Below, one piece after another: positions 6,854 to 12,817 of a DNA stretch of 12,817 nt (its first letter is position 1; every line of letters begins with the position of its first letter). The stretch comes from an uncultured Anaerococcus sp. (lineage in GTDB: Bacteria; Bacillota; Clostridia; Tissierellales; Peptoniphilaceae): contig URRX01000025.1 of NCBI GenBank assembly GCA_900550345.1, positions 1-12,817 of the forward strand, in the 5' to 3' direction. Under the pieces are notes generated by a model, which did no database searches, had not been told where the DNA came from, and was given only the letters and a program-made list of their open reading frames with translations. A program made the translations under genes and the position numbers.

Positions 6854-7312
6854 TTATATTTTAAAATCATTTTGTCTTAGTCCCTCATATAGGACAATTG
6901 AAACTGAATTTGCCAAATTTAAGGACCTATCTAATTTTTTTGTCATTGGAATTGTATAAATTCTATCTTTATATTTTTCTAAAATTTTCTTATCAATTCC
7001 TTCTTTTTCTCTACCAAAAATAAAAAAATCTCCATCTTTGTATGAAATATCGGCGTAATTTTTATCACTACCTGTCTCAATTAGGTATAAATTTTTATCT
7101 TTTACATAGGAAAAAAATTCTTCTAATGAATCATGTACTACTAAATCTAGTTTATCCCAATAATCTATTCCTGCTTTTTTTAAGCTTTTATCAGAAAAAT
7201 CAAATTTAAATGGTCTAACAAGATGAAGTCTAGATTCAGTTAAAACACATGTTCTTGAAATATTCCCAACATTTCCTGGATGCTCTGGTGAAATTAATAC
7301 TATATTAAACAT
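6854..7312 (-). CDS. trmL: tRNA (cytidine(34)-2'-O)-methyltransferase, SPOUT family
   Basis: TrmL (YibK) methylates the 2'-OH of the wobble nucleotide in certain leucine tRNAs using S-adenosylmethionine. The 152-residue product is a minimal SPOUT enzyme with no added RNA-binding domain, the usual TrmL size. Motifs in order are IVLISPEHPGNVGNISRTC (4-22), the knotted AdoMet site IFGREKEGID (98-107), and IPMTKKLDRSLNLANSVSIVLYEG (121-144). This set distinguishes TrmL from the longer TrmH/RlmB proteins. The start overlaps the HAD gene's end by eight bases, with GGAG ten bases upstream inside that gene, so translation is probably coupled. Other small SPOUT methylases remain a minor alternative. 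Confidence 0.9.
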   Translation of the reverse strand: MFNIVLISPEHPGNVGNISRTCVLTESRLHLVRPFKFDFSDKSLKKAGIDYWDKLDLVVHDSLEEFFSYVKDKNLYLIETGSDKNYADISYKDGDFFIFGREKEGIDKKILEKYKDRIYTIPMTKKLDRSLNLANSVSIVLYEGLRQNDFKI

Positions 7313-8138
7313 GAGAATTTTTCTCCAAAACTAAATTTATTGCATCTACAAGGCCAAAATTATCATTTGTAGAAACTACAAAATCAGAAATTTCTTTGAC
7401 CTTATCAATTGCATTTTCTATTGCAAATGACATTCCAACATTTTCAAGCATAGGAATATCATTATCTTGATCACCTATTGCTGCCATTTCTTCTTTACTT
7501 ATACCCAAAAGATAACTAATTTCACTTAATCCATTAAATTTATTTACGTTTTTTTGCATTATTTCAATCATTCCATATGATGAAGTTGTAGCATAAAGTC
7601 CCATCTCAGAAACTTTTTCTAATATCATATTTCTTTTTTTTGAATCATTTTTATCAAGGAATATTTGAAACTTAAATGCCGAATTTTTTCTTAATTTTAA
7701 TTCTTTTAATGGATTTGTTGAAAATGAAAAATTAACTTGATAGTTCATTCCATAAGATGAATCTTTTTCTAAATGATCAAATCTTTCATGACACATTCTA
7801 TTTGAATAATATGTATCTAGATCATAAAATTGAAAAAATAGTTTGTTTTCTTGGCTAAAATTTATCAATTCTTCAACTTCTTCATATTTTAAGGGATTTT
7901 GATATATTAAGTTTTCTTTGTTCATAAAGGCTAATGCACCATTATTAGTAACTAAGGGATTATCTATACCAGTTAATTCCATTAAATATCTAACTGATGG
8001 TGTTGCTCTTCCAGATGTAAATACAAACTTGATTCCATTTTCATCAAGTTTTTTTAGTGCATCTATTGTTTTTTCTTGTAATATTGAATTACTATCAAGA
8101 CTTGTTCCGTCCAAATCCATAGCAAATAATTTTATCAT
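7305..8138 (-). CDS. Cof-type HAD-IIB family hydrolase (sugar-phosphate/flavin-phosphate phosphatase-like)
   Basis: A haloacid-dehalogenase superfamily phosphatase of the Cof subfamily. It has motif I DLDGT with nucleophile D8 and acid D10, motif II TSGR (41-44), motif III K200 (NKFNGL), and motif IV GDQDNDIPML (222-231) with metal ligands D223 and D227. The region between motifs II and III (about 80-200) is the C2-type cap that sets substrate choice. Relatives hydrolyse sugar phosphates, pyridoxal phosphate or FMN, so the substrate cannot be told from sequence. Length 277 is normal. AAGGAG sits six bases before the ATG, which overlaps the nth stop as ATGA; the 3' end overlaps trmL by eight bases. 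The cotranscribed partners (DNA repair, tRNA modification, thiol reduction) do not indicate a specific substrate. Confidence 0.9.
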   Translation of the reverse strand: MIKLFAMDLDGTSLDSNSILQEKTIDALKKLDENGIKFVFTSGRATPSVRYLMELTGIDNPLVTNNGALAFMNKENLIYQNPLKYEEVEELINFSQENKLFFQFYDLDTYYSNRMCHERFDHLEKDSSYGMNYQVNFSFSTNPLKELKLRKNSAFKFQIFLDKNDSKKRNMILEKVSEMGLYATTSSYGMIEIMQKNVNKFNGLSEISYLLGISKEEMAAIGDQDNDIPMLENVGMSFAIENAIDKVKEISDFVVSTNDNFGLVDAINLVLEKNSHV

Positions 8139-8800
8139 TTTCTCTCCTTATAGTCTTGGCATAAATCTCTTAGATCACATTCTTCACACAGAGGATTTCT
8201 TGCCTTGCAAATTTTTCTTCCATGTGCAATTATTTGGTGATGAAGCTTTGACCATTTTTCTTTTGGTAGATTTTTCCTAAGATCTTTTTCTGTATTTAAA
8301 ACATCCTTGCTATTAGCAAGTCCTATCCTATTTGAGACTCTTTGTACATGAGTGTCAACTGCTATAGCATCTATTCCAAATGCATTGCTCATTACCACAT
8401 TTGCAGTTTTTCTGCCTACACCTGGCAATTTTGTTAAATCTTTCATATTATCTGGAACTATTCCATCAAATTCTCTAATTAACATTATTGACGCATTTTT
8501 TATATTTTTTGCCTTATTTTTATATAAACCACAAGTTTTAATATAAGATTCAATATCTTTTATTTCCATATTTGCAAATTCTTCTGGTTTATTAGCATAT
8601 TTAAACATATAACTTGTAACTTTATTTACTCTCACATCAGTGCATTGAGCAGATAAGATTGTTGCTACTAAAAGTTCAAAAGGTGTGGTAAAATCTAAAA
8701 AACTCTTATCTAAATTAGGATACAAGTTATCAAGTCTATCTATTACTTCTTCTATTTGATTCTTAGTTAAAATAATTATCACCTCTTTATAAATAAACAT
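8135..8800 (-). CDS. nth: Endonuclease III (DNA glycosylase/AP lyase); start uncertain
   Basis: Nth excises oxidised pyrimidines and cleaves at the abasic site in base-excision repair. Visible are PFELLVATILSAQCTD (40-55), the helix-hairpin-helix LPGVGRKTANVV with the catalytic lysine (about 133), the catalytic aspartate in VDTHVQRVSNR (about 151), and a 4Fe-4S loop with cysteine spacing C-x6-C-x2-C-x5-C near the end. The start is doubtful. The only in-frame ATG (8800) overlaps a TATAAT box. The best ribosome binding site, GAGGTGAT (8785-8778), lies inside the 5' end of this reading and points to an ATT codon at 8773 or 8776. The product would then start at ILTKNQIEEV, close to where Bacillus Nth starts. 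A GTG at 8782 is possible but overlaps the ribosome binding site. The stop overlaps the HAD start as ATGA. Confidence 0.92.
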   Translation of the reverse strand: MFIYKEVIIILTKNQIEEVIDRLDNLYPNLDKSFLDFTTPFELLVATILSAQCTDVRVNKVTSYMFKYANKPEEFANMEIKDIESYIKTCGLYKNKAKNIKNASIMLIREFDGIVPDNMKDLTKLPGVGRKTANVVMSNAFGIDAIAVDTHVQRVSNRIGLANSKDVLNTEKDLRKNLPKEKWSKLHHQIIAHGRKICKARNPLCEECDLRDLCQDYKERK

Positions 8801-8826
8801 TATACCCCTTATTAGAAAAATATTAA
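8799..8826 (-). promoter_or_regulatory. Probable promoter of the nth-HAD-trmL-trxB operon
   Basis: On the minus strand a TTAATA -35-like box (8826-8821), a 16-base spacer and a perfect TATAAT (8804-8799) are seen. Transcription would begin near 8792, downstream of the only candidate ATG (8800) and just before the AAAGAGGTGAT ribosome binding site. This supports a start for nth further in. AT-rich DNA gives chance matches, so the call is moderate. Confidence 0.5.
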
Positions 8827-8855
8827 TTGAAGAATCATTCTTTCTATTATATAAT
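8827..8855 (+). promoter_or_regulatory. Promoter of rodA
   Basis: TTGAAG (8827-8832), a 17-base spacer and a perfect TATAAT (8850-8855) precede rodA on the plus strand. The predicted transcript starts near 8862, leaving a short leader with GGAG before the ATG at 8879. Its -35 box directly abuts the opposite-strand -35 of the nth promoter, a back-to-back divergent pair. Confidence 0.65.
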
Positions 8856-8878
8856 TAACTTTGAATTGGAGTGATGAA

Positions 8879-10045
8879 ATGTTTAATTTAAAGAAAAAAG
8901 AATTTAAAAAATTTGATTGGTTTTTATTTTTAAGTGTAGCTTTTTTAAGCATATATGGCTTATTCGTATTATACTCTGCTTTTTCAGGTGATATTTTAAA
9001 AATTAGAAGCCAACTTGTAGCAACAATTTTAGGATTTTTATTCATTATATTAATTTGTACTATGGATATGGATGTTATAAAAAAAGGTGCTTTGCCTATT
9101 TATGCAATTTCTTTAATCCTTTTACTTTTGACTATTTTTTTAGGGCAAGGTGAGCAACAATGGGGTTCTAATTCTTGGTTAATTCTTGGACCTATTCAAT
9201 TACAACCATCAGAAATTACCAAAGTTGGTATAATATTTTCATTATCAGCTTATTTAGAAAAATATAAGGAAGATATAAATAAACCCTCAAGGCTATTATT
9301 AACCTTGATTTTTGCAGGTCTTCCTGTTTTATTTATATTATTACAGCCAGATTTTGGAACAGCTATGGTATATATTTTCTTTATAGCTATAATGTTATTT
9401 TCAGCTGGACTTTCATGGAAATGGATAATTGGACTTCTAGCACTTGCAAGTGTTGGATCCTTAATATTAATTTTAAACCTAGAAGGATACAGAGCTGATA
9501 GAATTCACGATTTCTTAGATCCATCAAGAGATACATCAGGAAGTGGATGGCAACAACAACAAGGTCTTATTGCAATAGGTTCTGGAATGTTTAAAGGTAG
9601 AGGATTTATGAAAGGTACTCAAGCTCAATATGGATATATTCCAGAAAAAGAAACAGATTATATTTTTTCTGTTTTAGCTGAAGAATTAGGATTTATTGGA
9701 GCTATATTAATGCTAATAGCTTTCATAATAATGATTTATAGATTATTAATAATAAGTAAAAATTCAAAAAATTCATTTATATCATTAATGACAATAGGAA
9801 TTTGTGCAATGTTTTTTGTTCACATATTTGAAAATGTAGCAATGACAATTGGATTAATGCCAGTAACAGGTATTCCCCTTCCATTTTTCTCATCAGGAGG
9901 AACATTCTTATTAATATGTTTTGTAAATATAGGACTTGCCTTATCAGCATCCATGCAAAAGTCAACTTACGATATAGAAGATACTAGTGAATACGAAACT
10001 TTAAAATTTAAAAATAAAAGAATTAGAAAAAGTAATATATTTTAA
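8879..10045 (+). CDS. rodA: RodA-like SEDS peptidoglycan glycosyltransferase
   Basis: SEDS proteins polymerise lipid II into glycan strands in the membrane; RodA does this for cell elongation together with a class B penicillin-binding protein. The 388-residue product has about ten membrane segments and the family motifs QPSE (109-112), LLQPDFGTA (154-162), DPSRDTSGSGW (214-224), AIGSGMFKGRGF (232-243), PEKETDYIFSVLAEELGF (255-272) containing the likely catalytic aspartate D260, and PVTGIPLPFFSSGG (328-341). PEKETDYIFSVLAEE and the short C-terminus favour RodA over FtsW, though FtsW/SpoVE-like roles cannot be excluded. The ATG at 8879 has GGAG seven bases upstream; an in-frame TTG at 8861 coincides with the predicted transcript start and is rejected. 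The gene is alone on the plus strand with its own promoter and terminator; no mrdA or mreBCD is nearby. Confidence 0.92.
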   Translation: MFNLKKKEFKKFDWFLFLSVAFLSIYGLFVLYSAFSGDILKIRSQLVATILGFLFIILICTMDMDVIKKGALPIYAISLILLLLTIFLGQGEQQWGSNSWLILGPIQLQPSEITKVGIIFSLSAYLEKYKEDINKPSRLLLTLIFAGLPVLFILLQPDFGTAMVYIFFIAIMLFSAGLSWKWIIGLLALASVGSLILILNLEGYRADRIHDFLDPSRDTSGSGWQQQQGLIAIGSGMFKGRGFMKGTQAQYGYIPEKETDYIFSVLAEELGFIGAILMLIAFIIMIYRLLIISKNSKNSFISLMTIGICAMFFVHIFENVAMTIGLMPVTGIPLPFFSSGGTFLLICFVNIGLALSASMQKSTYDIEDTSEYETLKFKNKRIRKSNIF

Positions 10046-10047
10046 AG

Positions 10048-10087
10048 AAAAAAATAGCTTTGCAAATATAAGCAAAGCTATTTTTTA
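10048..10087. terminator. Strong bidirectional terminator between convergent rodA and the YwlG-like gene
   Basis: ATAGCTTTGC (10054-10063) pairs perfectly with GCAAAGCTAT (10072-10081) around an eight-base loop. It is extended by an A-run on the left and a T-run on the right, giving a stem of about 15 pairs. Each strand therefore ends in a T-run, serving rodA on plus and the 10105-10641 gene on minus. Confidence 0.92.
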
Positions 10088-10104
10088 TTTGTAATAATAT
10101 AAAT

Positions 10105-10641
10105 CTATTCGTATCTAGCCCTAATTCCACCTATTAATTTAGGCCTTGATTTTAAAGCTGTTAAGTGAGCAGATCCAATATTTTTTATATTCAATCTAAG
10201 GGGAACTTGAACAAATTTAATATGCATTCCGATATTTGCATCTCCAATATCCATTCCACAGTCTCCACTAATATGTTCAATTACTACTGGATCTTTAAAA
10301 TTCTTATATGCTGCTGTTGCAAATGAACCACCAGCATGAATTTTAGGCACAACTGATACGATTTCATACCCATCTCTTTTAGCTAGACTTTTCTCAACAA
10401 CAATTGCTCTATTTATGTGTTCACATCCCCCAACTGCTAGATAAATTTTTCTTTCATTTAAAATTTCAAGGATAGTTTTTACAATTACTTCTCCAATTTC
10501 CTCACTAGAATGAGATCCAATATCAAAACCTGTAACTTCTGAAGAAGATCCACCGAGAACAAAAACATCTCCCTCTTTTGCATTACTTTTTTCAATAATT
10601 TCAAGACAAGCATCTCTTAGATCATTTTTTATTTTATTCAT
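10105..10641 (-). CDS. ywlG: Conserved protein of unknown function, TIGR01440/UPF0340 (YwlG) family
   Basis: The 178-residue product matches the remembered pattern of B. subtilis YwlG and the TIGR01440 family, whose function is not established. It is soluble with no signal peptide or membrane segment. Conserved blocks are VLGGSSSEVTGFDIGSHSS (28-46), AVGGCEHINRAIVVE (69-83), VPKIHAGGSFATAAY (98-112), PVVIEHISGDCGMDIGD (118-134), IGMHIKFVQVPLR (137-149) and AHLTALKSRPKLIGGIRARYE (158-178). The invariant-looking polar residues (C73, E74, H75, N77, R78, H102, H140, H159) could form an active or ligand site; that is inference. The start has GGGAGG four bases before the ATG at 10641. An upstream in-frame TTG at 10674 has no ribosome binding site. 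It follows the V-ATPase terminator, so it is probably transcribed separately; a poor TATATT box (10669-10664) is the only promoter candidate. Confidence 0.88.
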   Translation of the reverse strand: MNKIKNDLRDACLEIIEKSNAKEGDVFVLGGSSSEVTGFDIGSHSSEEIGEVIVKTILEILNERKIYLAVGGCEHINRAIVVEKSLAKRDGYEIVSVVPKIHAGGSFATAAYKNFKDPVVIEHISGDCGMDIGDANIGMHIKFVQVPLRLNIKNIGSAHLTALKSRPKLIGGIRARYE

Positions 10642-10675
10642 AAATCCTCCCTTATCTTTTATAAATATACCCAAT

Positions 10676-10711
10676 AAAAAAAGATAAATGAATAAATCAC
10701 TTATCTTTTTT
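10676..10711 (-). terminator. AT-rich hairpin terminator of the V-ATPase operon
   Basis: On the minus strand AAAAAAGATAA (10711-10701) pairs with TTATCTTTTTT (10687-10677) around a 13-base loop, ending in seven T (10682-10676). The upstream arm lies inside the last codons of subunit D. The stem has only one G-C pair, so termination could be inefficient and allow readthrough into the YwlG-like gene. Confidence 0.5.
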
Positions 10712-11326
10712 CAATTTTTTATCTTTAACCATTTTTGTTTTAGAAAATTCTTCCCTTTCTCTTTCTTCAATTTGACTAGATATGGACTTAATTATAGACT
10801 GGTAATTTGGTATTTGAACTTTTTCTAAAGAATTTACTTTTTTTGATGTTTTTTTAATTTCAGTATCCAAATTTTTAATAGTTGTATCAAGTTCAGCTAA
10901 TTTATATACCTTATCTTTCACATCATTTAGAGAAATTAGAGCCTCATCAAACAAGGAATTTGTTAAATTTAATGAGTATGATAAGTCTAATTTTTTTTCA
11001 TCAAAATTGATTTCAAAAATTCTTGTTTGCATGAATTTTTTCTCTTTTAAAGAAATAGAATTATCAATTGGAACAGATAAGGCTATTGATTTTAACCTAT
11101 CTTCTCCAGTGGTTACTATAGCTTTTTTAATATTTTTCTTAACATCTTTAATCGAAGAATTTACTATATTATTTAATTCATTTCTTTGGTTGATTTTTGC
11201 ATTATATTGACCAATCAAGGCTTTTCTTTTTTTATCAAGGATATCATAACCCTCGTTAATTAAGTCAAGTTGAGTCTTGGCCTTCATTAAATTTGCCTTT
11301 GTTGGAGCAAATTTTGTCTCAGTCAT
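10697..11326 (-). CDS. ntpD: V-type ATP synthase subunit D (central stalk)
   Basis: Subunit D is the long coiled-coil rotor shaft that turns inside the A3B3 head and couples catalysis to ion movement. The 209-residue product has the family's two ends: APTKANLMKAKTQLDLINEGYDILDKKRKALI (7-38) and the C-terminal helix KKTSKKVNSLEKVQIPNYQSI through EEREREEFSKTKMVK (about 158-203). These form the antiparallel coiled coil, with a globular part between. The lysine-rich tail is typical. The ATG overlaps the end of subunit B by eight bases with GGGAG six bases upstream, so translation is coupled. It is the last gene of the operon, as in many Firmicute ntp/atp clusters that end A-B-D. Also named atpD in some genomes. 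Confidence 0.95.
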   Translation of the reverse strand: MTETKFAPTKANLMKAKTQLDLINEGYDILDKKRKALIGQYNAKINQRNELNNIVNSSIKDVKKNIKKAIVTTGEDRLKSIALSVPIDNSISLKEKKFMQTRIFEINFDEKKLDLSYSLNLTNSLFDEALISLNDVKDKVYKLAELDTTIKNLDTEIKKTSKKVNSLEKVQIPNYQSIIKSISSQIEEREREEFSKTKMVKDKKLKKDK

Positions 11327-12692
11327 TTTTATCTCCCAAGAATTTTTCCTTATTTTCTGAACTTACCCTGTGAATTTCTTCAATTGGTAAAATTTTCAAA
11401 ATTTCCCATCCTAAATCCAAAGATTGTTCTAGACTTCTATTCTCATAAGGATCTTGGCTTAAAAATTTGTTTTCAAATTCTTTACCAAATTTCAAATATG
11501 ACTTATCAACATCAGACAAGTCATCTTCACCTACAATTTGAGAAATATTTCTAATTTCTTGAACTTTTGAGTAAGACTCATAAAGTTGGTTCATCAAATC
11601 ATCATGATCAAATCTTGTATATCCTTCACCTATACCATCTTTCATAAGTCTTGATAAAGATGGTAAAACATTAATTGGTGGATAAATTCCTTTTTGATCT
11701 AGCATCCTATCAATTACAATTTGTCCTTCTGTAATATATCCAGTCAAATCTGGAATCGGATGAGTTATATCATCATTTGGCATTGTTAAAATTGGAATTA
11801 AAGTTACTGATCCATTAACTCCATCTATCATTCCTGCCCTTTCATATAAACTTGCAAGATCTGAATACAAATATCCAGGATATCCCTTACGAGAAGGAAC
11901 TTCTTGTCTTATTGAAGAAACTTCACGAAGAGCCTCAGCATAAGAAGTTATATCTGTAATTATTACTAAAACATGTTTATTTTTTTCAAATGCCAAATAT
12001 TCAGCAGCAGTAAGAGCACATTTTGGTGTGATCAATCTTTCCATGATTGGATCATCAGCCAAATTTTCATACATTACAACCTTATCTTTAACTCCAGCTT
12101 TTGTAAAGGCATCTTCAAAAAACATTGCTTCATCTTTTTTAATTCCCATTGCTGCGAAAACAAAGCAAAAATCTTCATCAGTTTTTAACTTAGCTTGTCT
12201 TACAATCTGAGCTGCAATTTCATTATGTGGCATTCCAGATCCGGAAAAAATAGGAAGTTTTTGTCCACGAATTAATGTTGTTAGAATGTCAATTGATGAG
12301 ATACCAGTTTGTATAAAGTTTCTTGGATATTCTCTAGCAACAGGATTTAATGGATTTCCTTCAACTGAATAAAATTTATCAGAATAGATTTCTCCACCAT
12401 CATCTATTGGTCTTGCAATCCCATTAAAAGTTCTACCAAGTATAGATTCATTCAAAGGAATTTCCAATGGTTTTTCTTCAAACTCTACAACAATATCATT
12501 TAAAGAAAAATCTTGAGTATTTCCAAAAACTTCTACTGTTACAGTTTCATCATCAATTTTTACAACTTGACCAATAAAATTTTGACCTAAAGTATTTACT
12601 TTTACAACAGCGTTATAAGCAATATCTTCAACTTTTTCAAGTTCAATAATTGATGCTTCTATTTTTTTAATCCTTGTATATTGCTTTCTCAT
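11319..12692 (-). CDS. ntpB: V-type ATP synthase subunit B (non-catalytic nucleotide-binding subunit)
   Basis: Subunit B alternates with catalytic subunit A in the hexameric head of the rotary ATPase. The 457-residue product has an N-terminal beta-barrel (about 1-75), then the RecA-like domain. In place of a functional P-loop it has the degenerate FSGSGMPHNEIAAQIVRQA (149-167), as expected for B rather than A. VIITDITSYAEALREVS (243-259), EVPSRKGYPGYLYSDLASLYERAG (264-287) and the ATPase signature PPINVLPSLSRLM (338-350) follow; R348 is in the position of the arginine that reaches into the A active site. The helical C-terminal domain ends near 445. The ATG overlaps the subunit A stop as ATGA, with AAGGTG four bases upstream. 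Whether the enzyme pumps protons or sodium depends on subunit K, outside the window. Also named atpB in some genomes. Confidence 0.97.
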   Translation of the reverse strand: MRKQYTRIKKIEASIIELEKVEDIAYNAVVKVNTLGQNFIGQVVKIDDETVTVEVFGNTQDFSLNDIVVEFEEKPLEIPLNESILGRTFNGIARPIDDGGEIYSDKFYSVEGNPLNPVAREYPRNFIQTGISSIDILTTLIRGQKLPIFSGSGMPHNEIAAQIVRQAKLKTDEDFCFVFAAMGIKKDEAMFFEDAFTKAGVKDKVVMYENLADDPIMERLITPKCALTAAEYLAFEKNKHVLVIITDITSYAEALREVSSIRQEVPSRKGYPGYLYSDLASLYERAGMIDGVNGSVTLIPILTMPNDDITHPIPDLTGYITEGQIVIDRMLDQKGIYPPINVLPSLSRLMKDGIGEGYTRFDHDDLMNQLYESYSKVQEIRNISQIVGEDDLSDVDKSYLKFGKEFENKFLSQDPYENRSLEQSLDLGWEILKILPIEEIHRVSSENKEKFLGDKND

Positions 12693-12817
12693 TCTTCACC
12701 TTCTTCTAAAGTTTGAAAATATGAGCGAATATTATTATTTAATTCAACAAATTTTTCAAGTTCATCATTTTTAATATCATATTTCATCGCATTAATGTTT
12801 GAGATTAAATTCTTATT
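12689..12817 (-). CDS. ntpA: V-type ATP synthase subunit A, C-terminal 42 residues (partial)
   Basis: An open minus-strand frame enters from the right edge and ends at TGA 12691-12689, overlapping the subunit B start as ATGA. The visible 42 residues are helical and acidic (…AMKYDIKNDELEKFVELNNN…SYFQTLEEGEE). They resemble the C-terminal helical domain of catalytic subunit A, which carries the P-loop in its missing part. The call rests mainly on position: A precedes B and D in V-ATPase operons of this type. The fragment is too short for independent proof. Confidence 0.8.
   Translation of the reverse strand, partial: NKNLISNINAMKYDIKNDELEKFVELNNNIRSYFQTLEEGEE

Noticed and set aside
7918..8280. 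120-codon plus-strand frame opposite the HAD gene and nth
   Set aside because: It spans two well-supported overlapping minus-strand genes, and its translation matches no family.
8861..8878. TTG start of rodA adding six residues
   Set aside because: GGAG lies seven bases before the ATG at 8879, and the predicted transcript start is at about 8862, so the TTG would not be usable.
8812..9045. Minus-strand frame of 77 codons opposite the start of rodA
   Set aside because: It overlaps rodA and the divergent promoters; its sequence is the complement of membrane-protein codons.
10642..10674. TTG start for the YwlG-like gene, adding eleven residues
   Set aside because: The GGGAGG site lies downstream of the TTG and directly before the ATG at 10641.
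1..12817. Mobile elements, CRISPR arrays, tRNA/rRNA genes, toxin-antitoxin or phage-defence systems
   Set aside because: All space is filled by recognisable core genes and short intergenic regions; no repeats of the required kind, transposase motifs or cloverleaf sequences were seen.

Overview
The window is AT-rich (roughly 30% G+C by eye), densely coding DNA with strong AGGAGG-type ribosome binding sites. It carries a V-type ATP synthase, a SecG-RNase R pair and a gap-pgk-tpi-eno cluster. This points to a low-GC, probably anaerobic Firmicute; the Peptoniphilaceae/Tissierellia (Anaerococcus, Peptoniphilus, Parvimonas-like) fit best, but that placement is an inference from style and gene order. 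All genes but one lie on the minus strand, so the window is best read from right to left.

Right end (12817 to 10676): the 3' end of a V-ATPase operon, with subunit A (last 42 residues), B and D coupled by 4- and 8-base overlaps and closed by an AT-rich hairpin. Next is a separate conserved gene of unknown function (YwlG/TIGR01440/UPF0340 family, 10105-10641). The only plus-strand gene, the SEDS glycosyltransferase rodA (8879-10045), converges on it. A strong bidirectional terminator separates the two.

Middle (8800 to 5914): a tightly packed minus-strand operon of nth (endonuclease III), a Cof-type HAD phosphatase, trmL (tRNA wobble 2'-O-methyltransferase) and trxB (thioredoxin reductase). 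It diverges from rodA through back-to-back promoters. The nth start codon is uncertain and may be the non-canonical ATT.

Left part (5906 to 1): a consensus promoter carrying an operator-like palindrome drives gap. A perfect intrinsic terminator follows gap. Then come pgk, tpiA and eno, which with gap cover lower glycolysis from triose phosphates to phosphoenolpyruvate, except that no phosphoglycerate mutase is present. A strong terminator follows eno. secG has its own extended -10 promoter, and a second hairpin sits just before rnr (RNase R), which runs off the left edge.

No mobile element, CRISPR array, defence system, tRNA or rRNA is visible, and no stretch above 110 bases lacks a gene. 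This is a core-genome housekeeping region. The points worth a second look are regulatory: hairpins whose T-runs abut the next gene's Shine-Dalgarno sequence, the palindrome at the gap promoter, the missing gpm, and the nth start.
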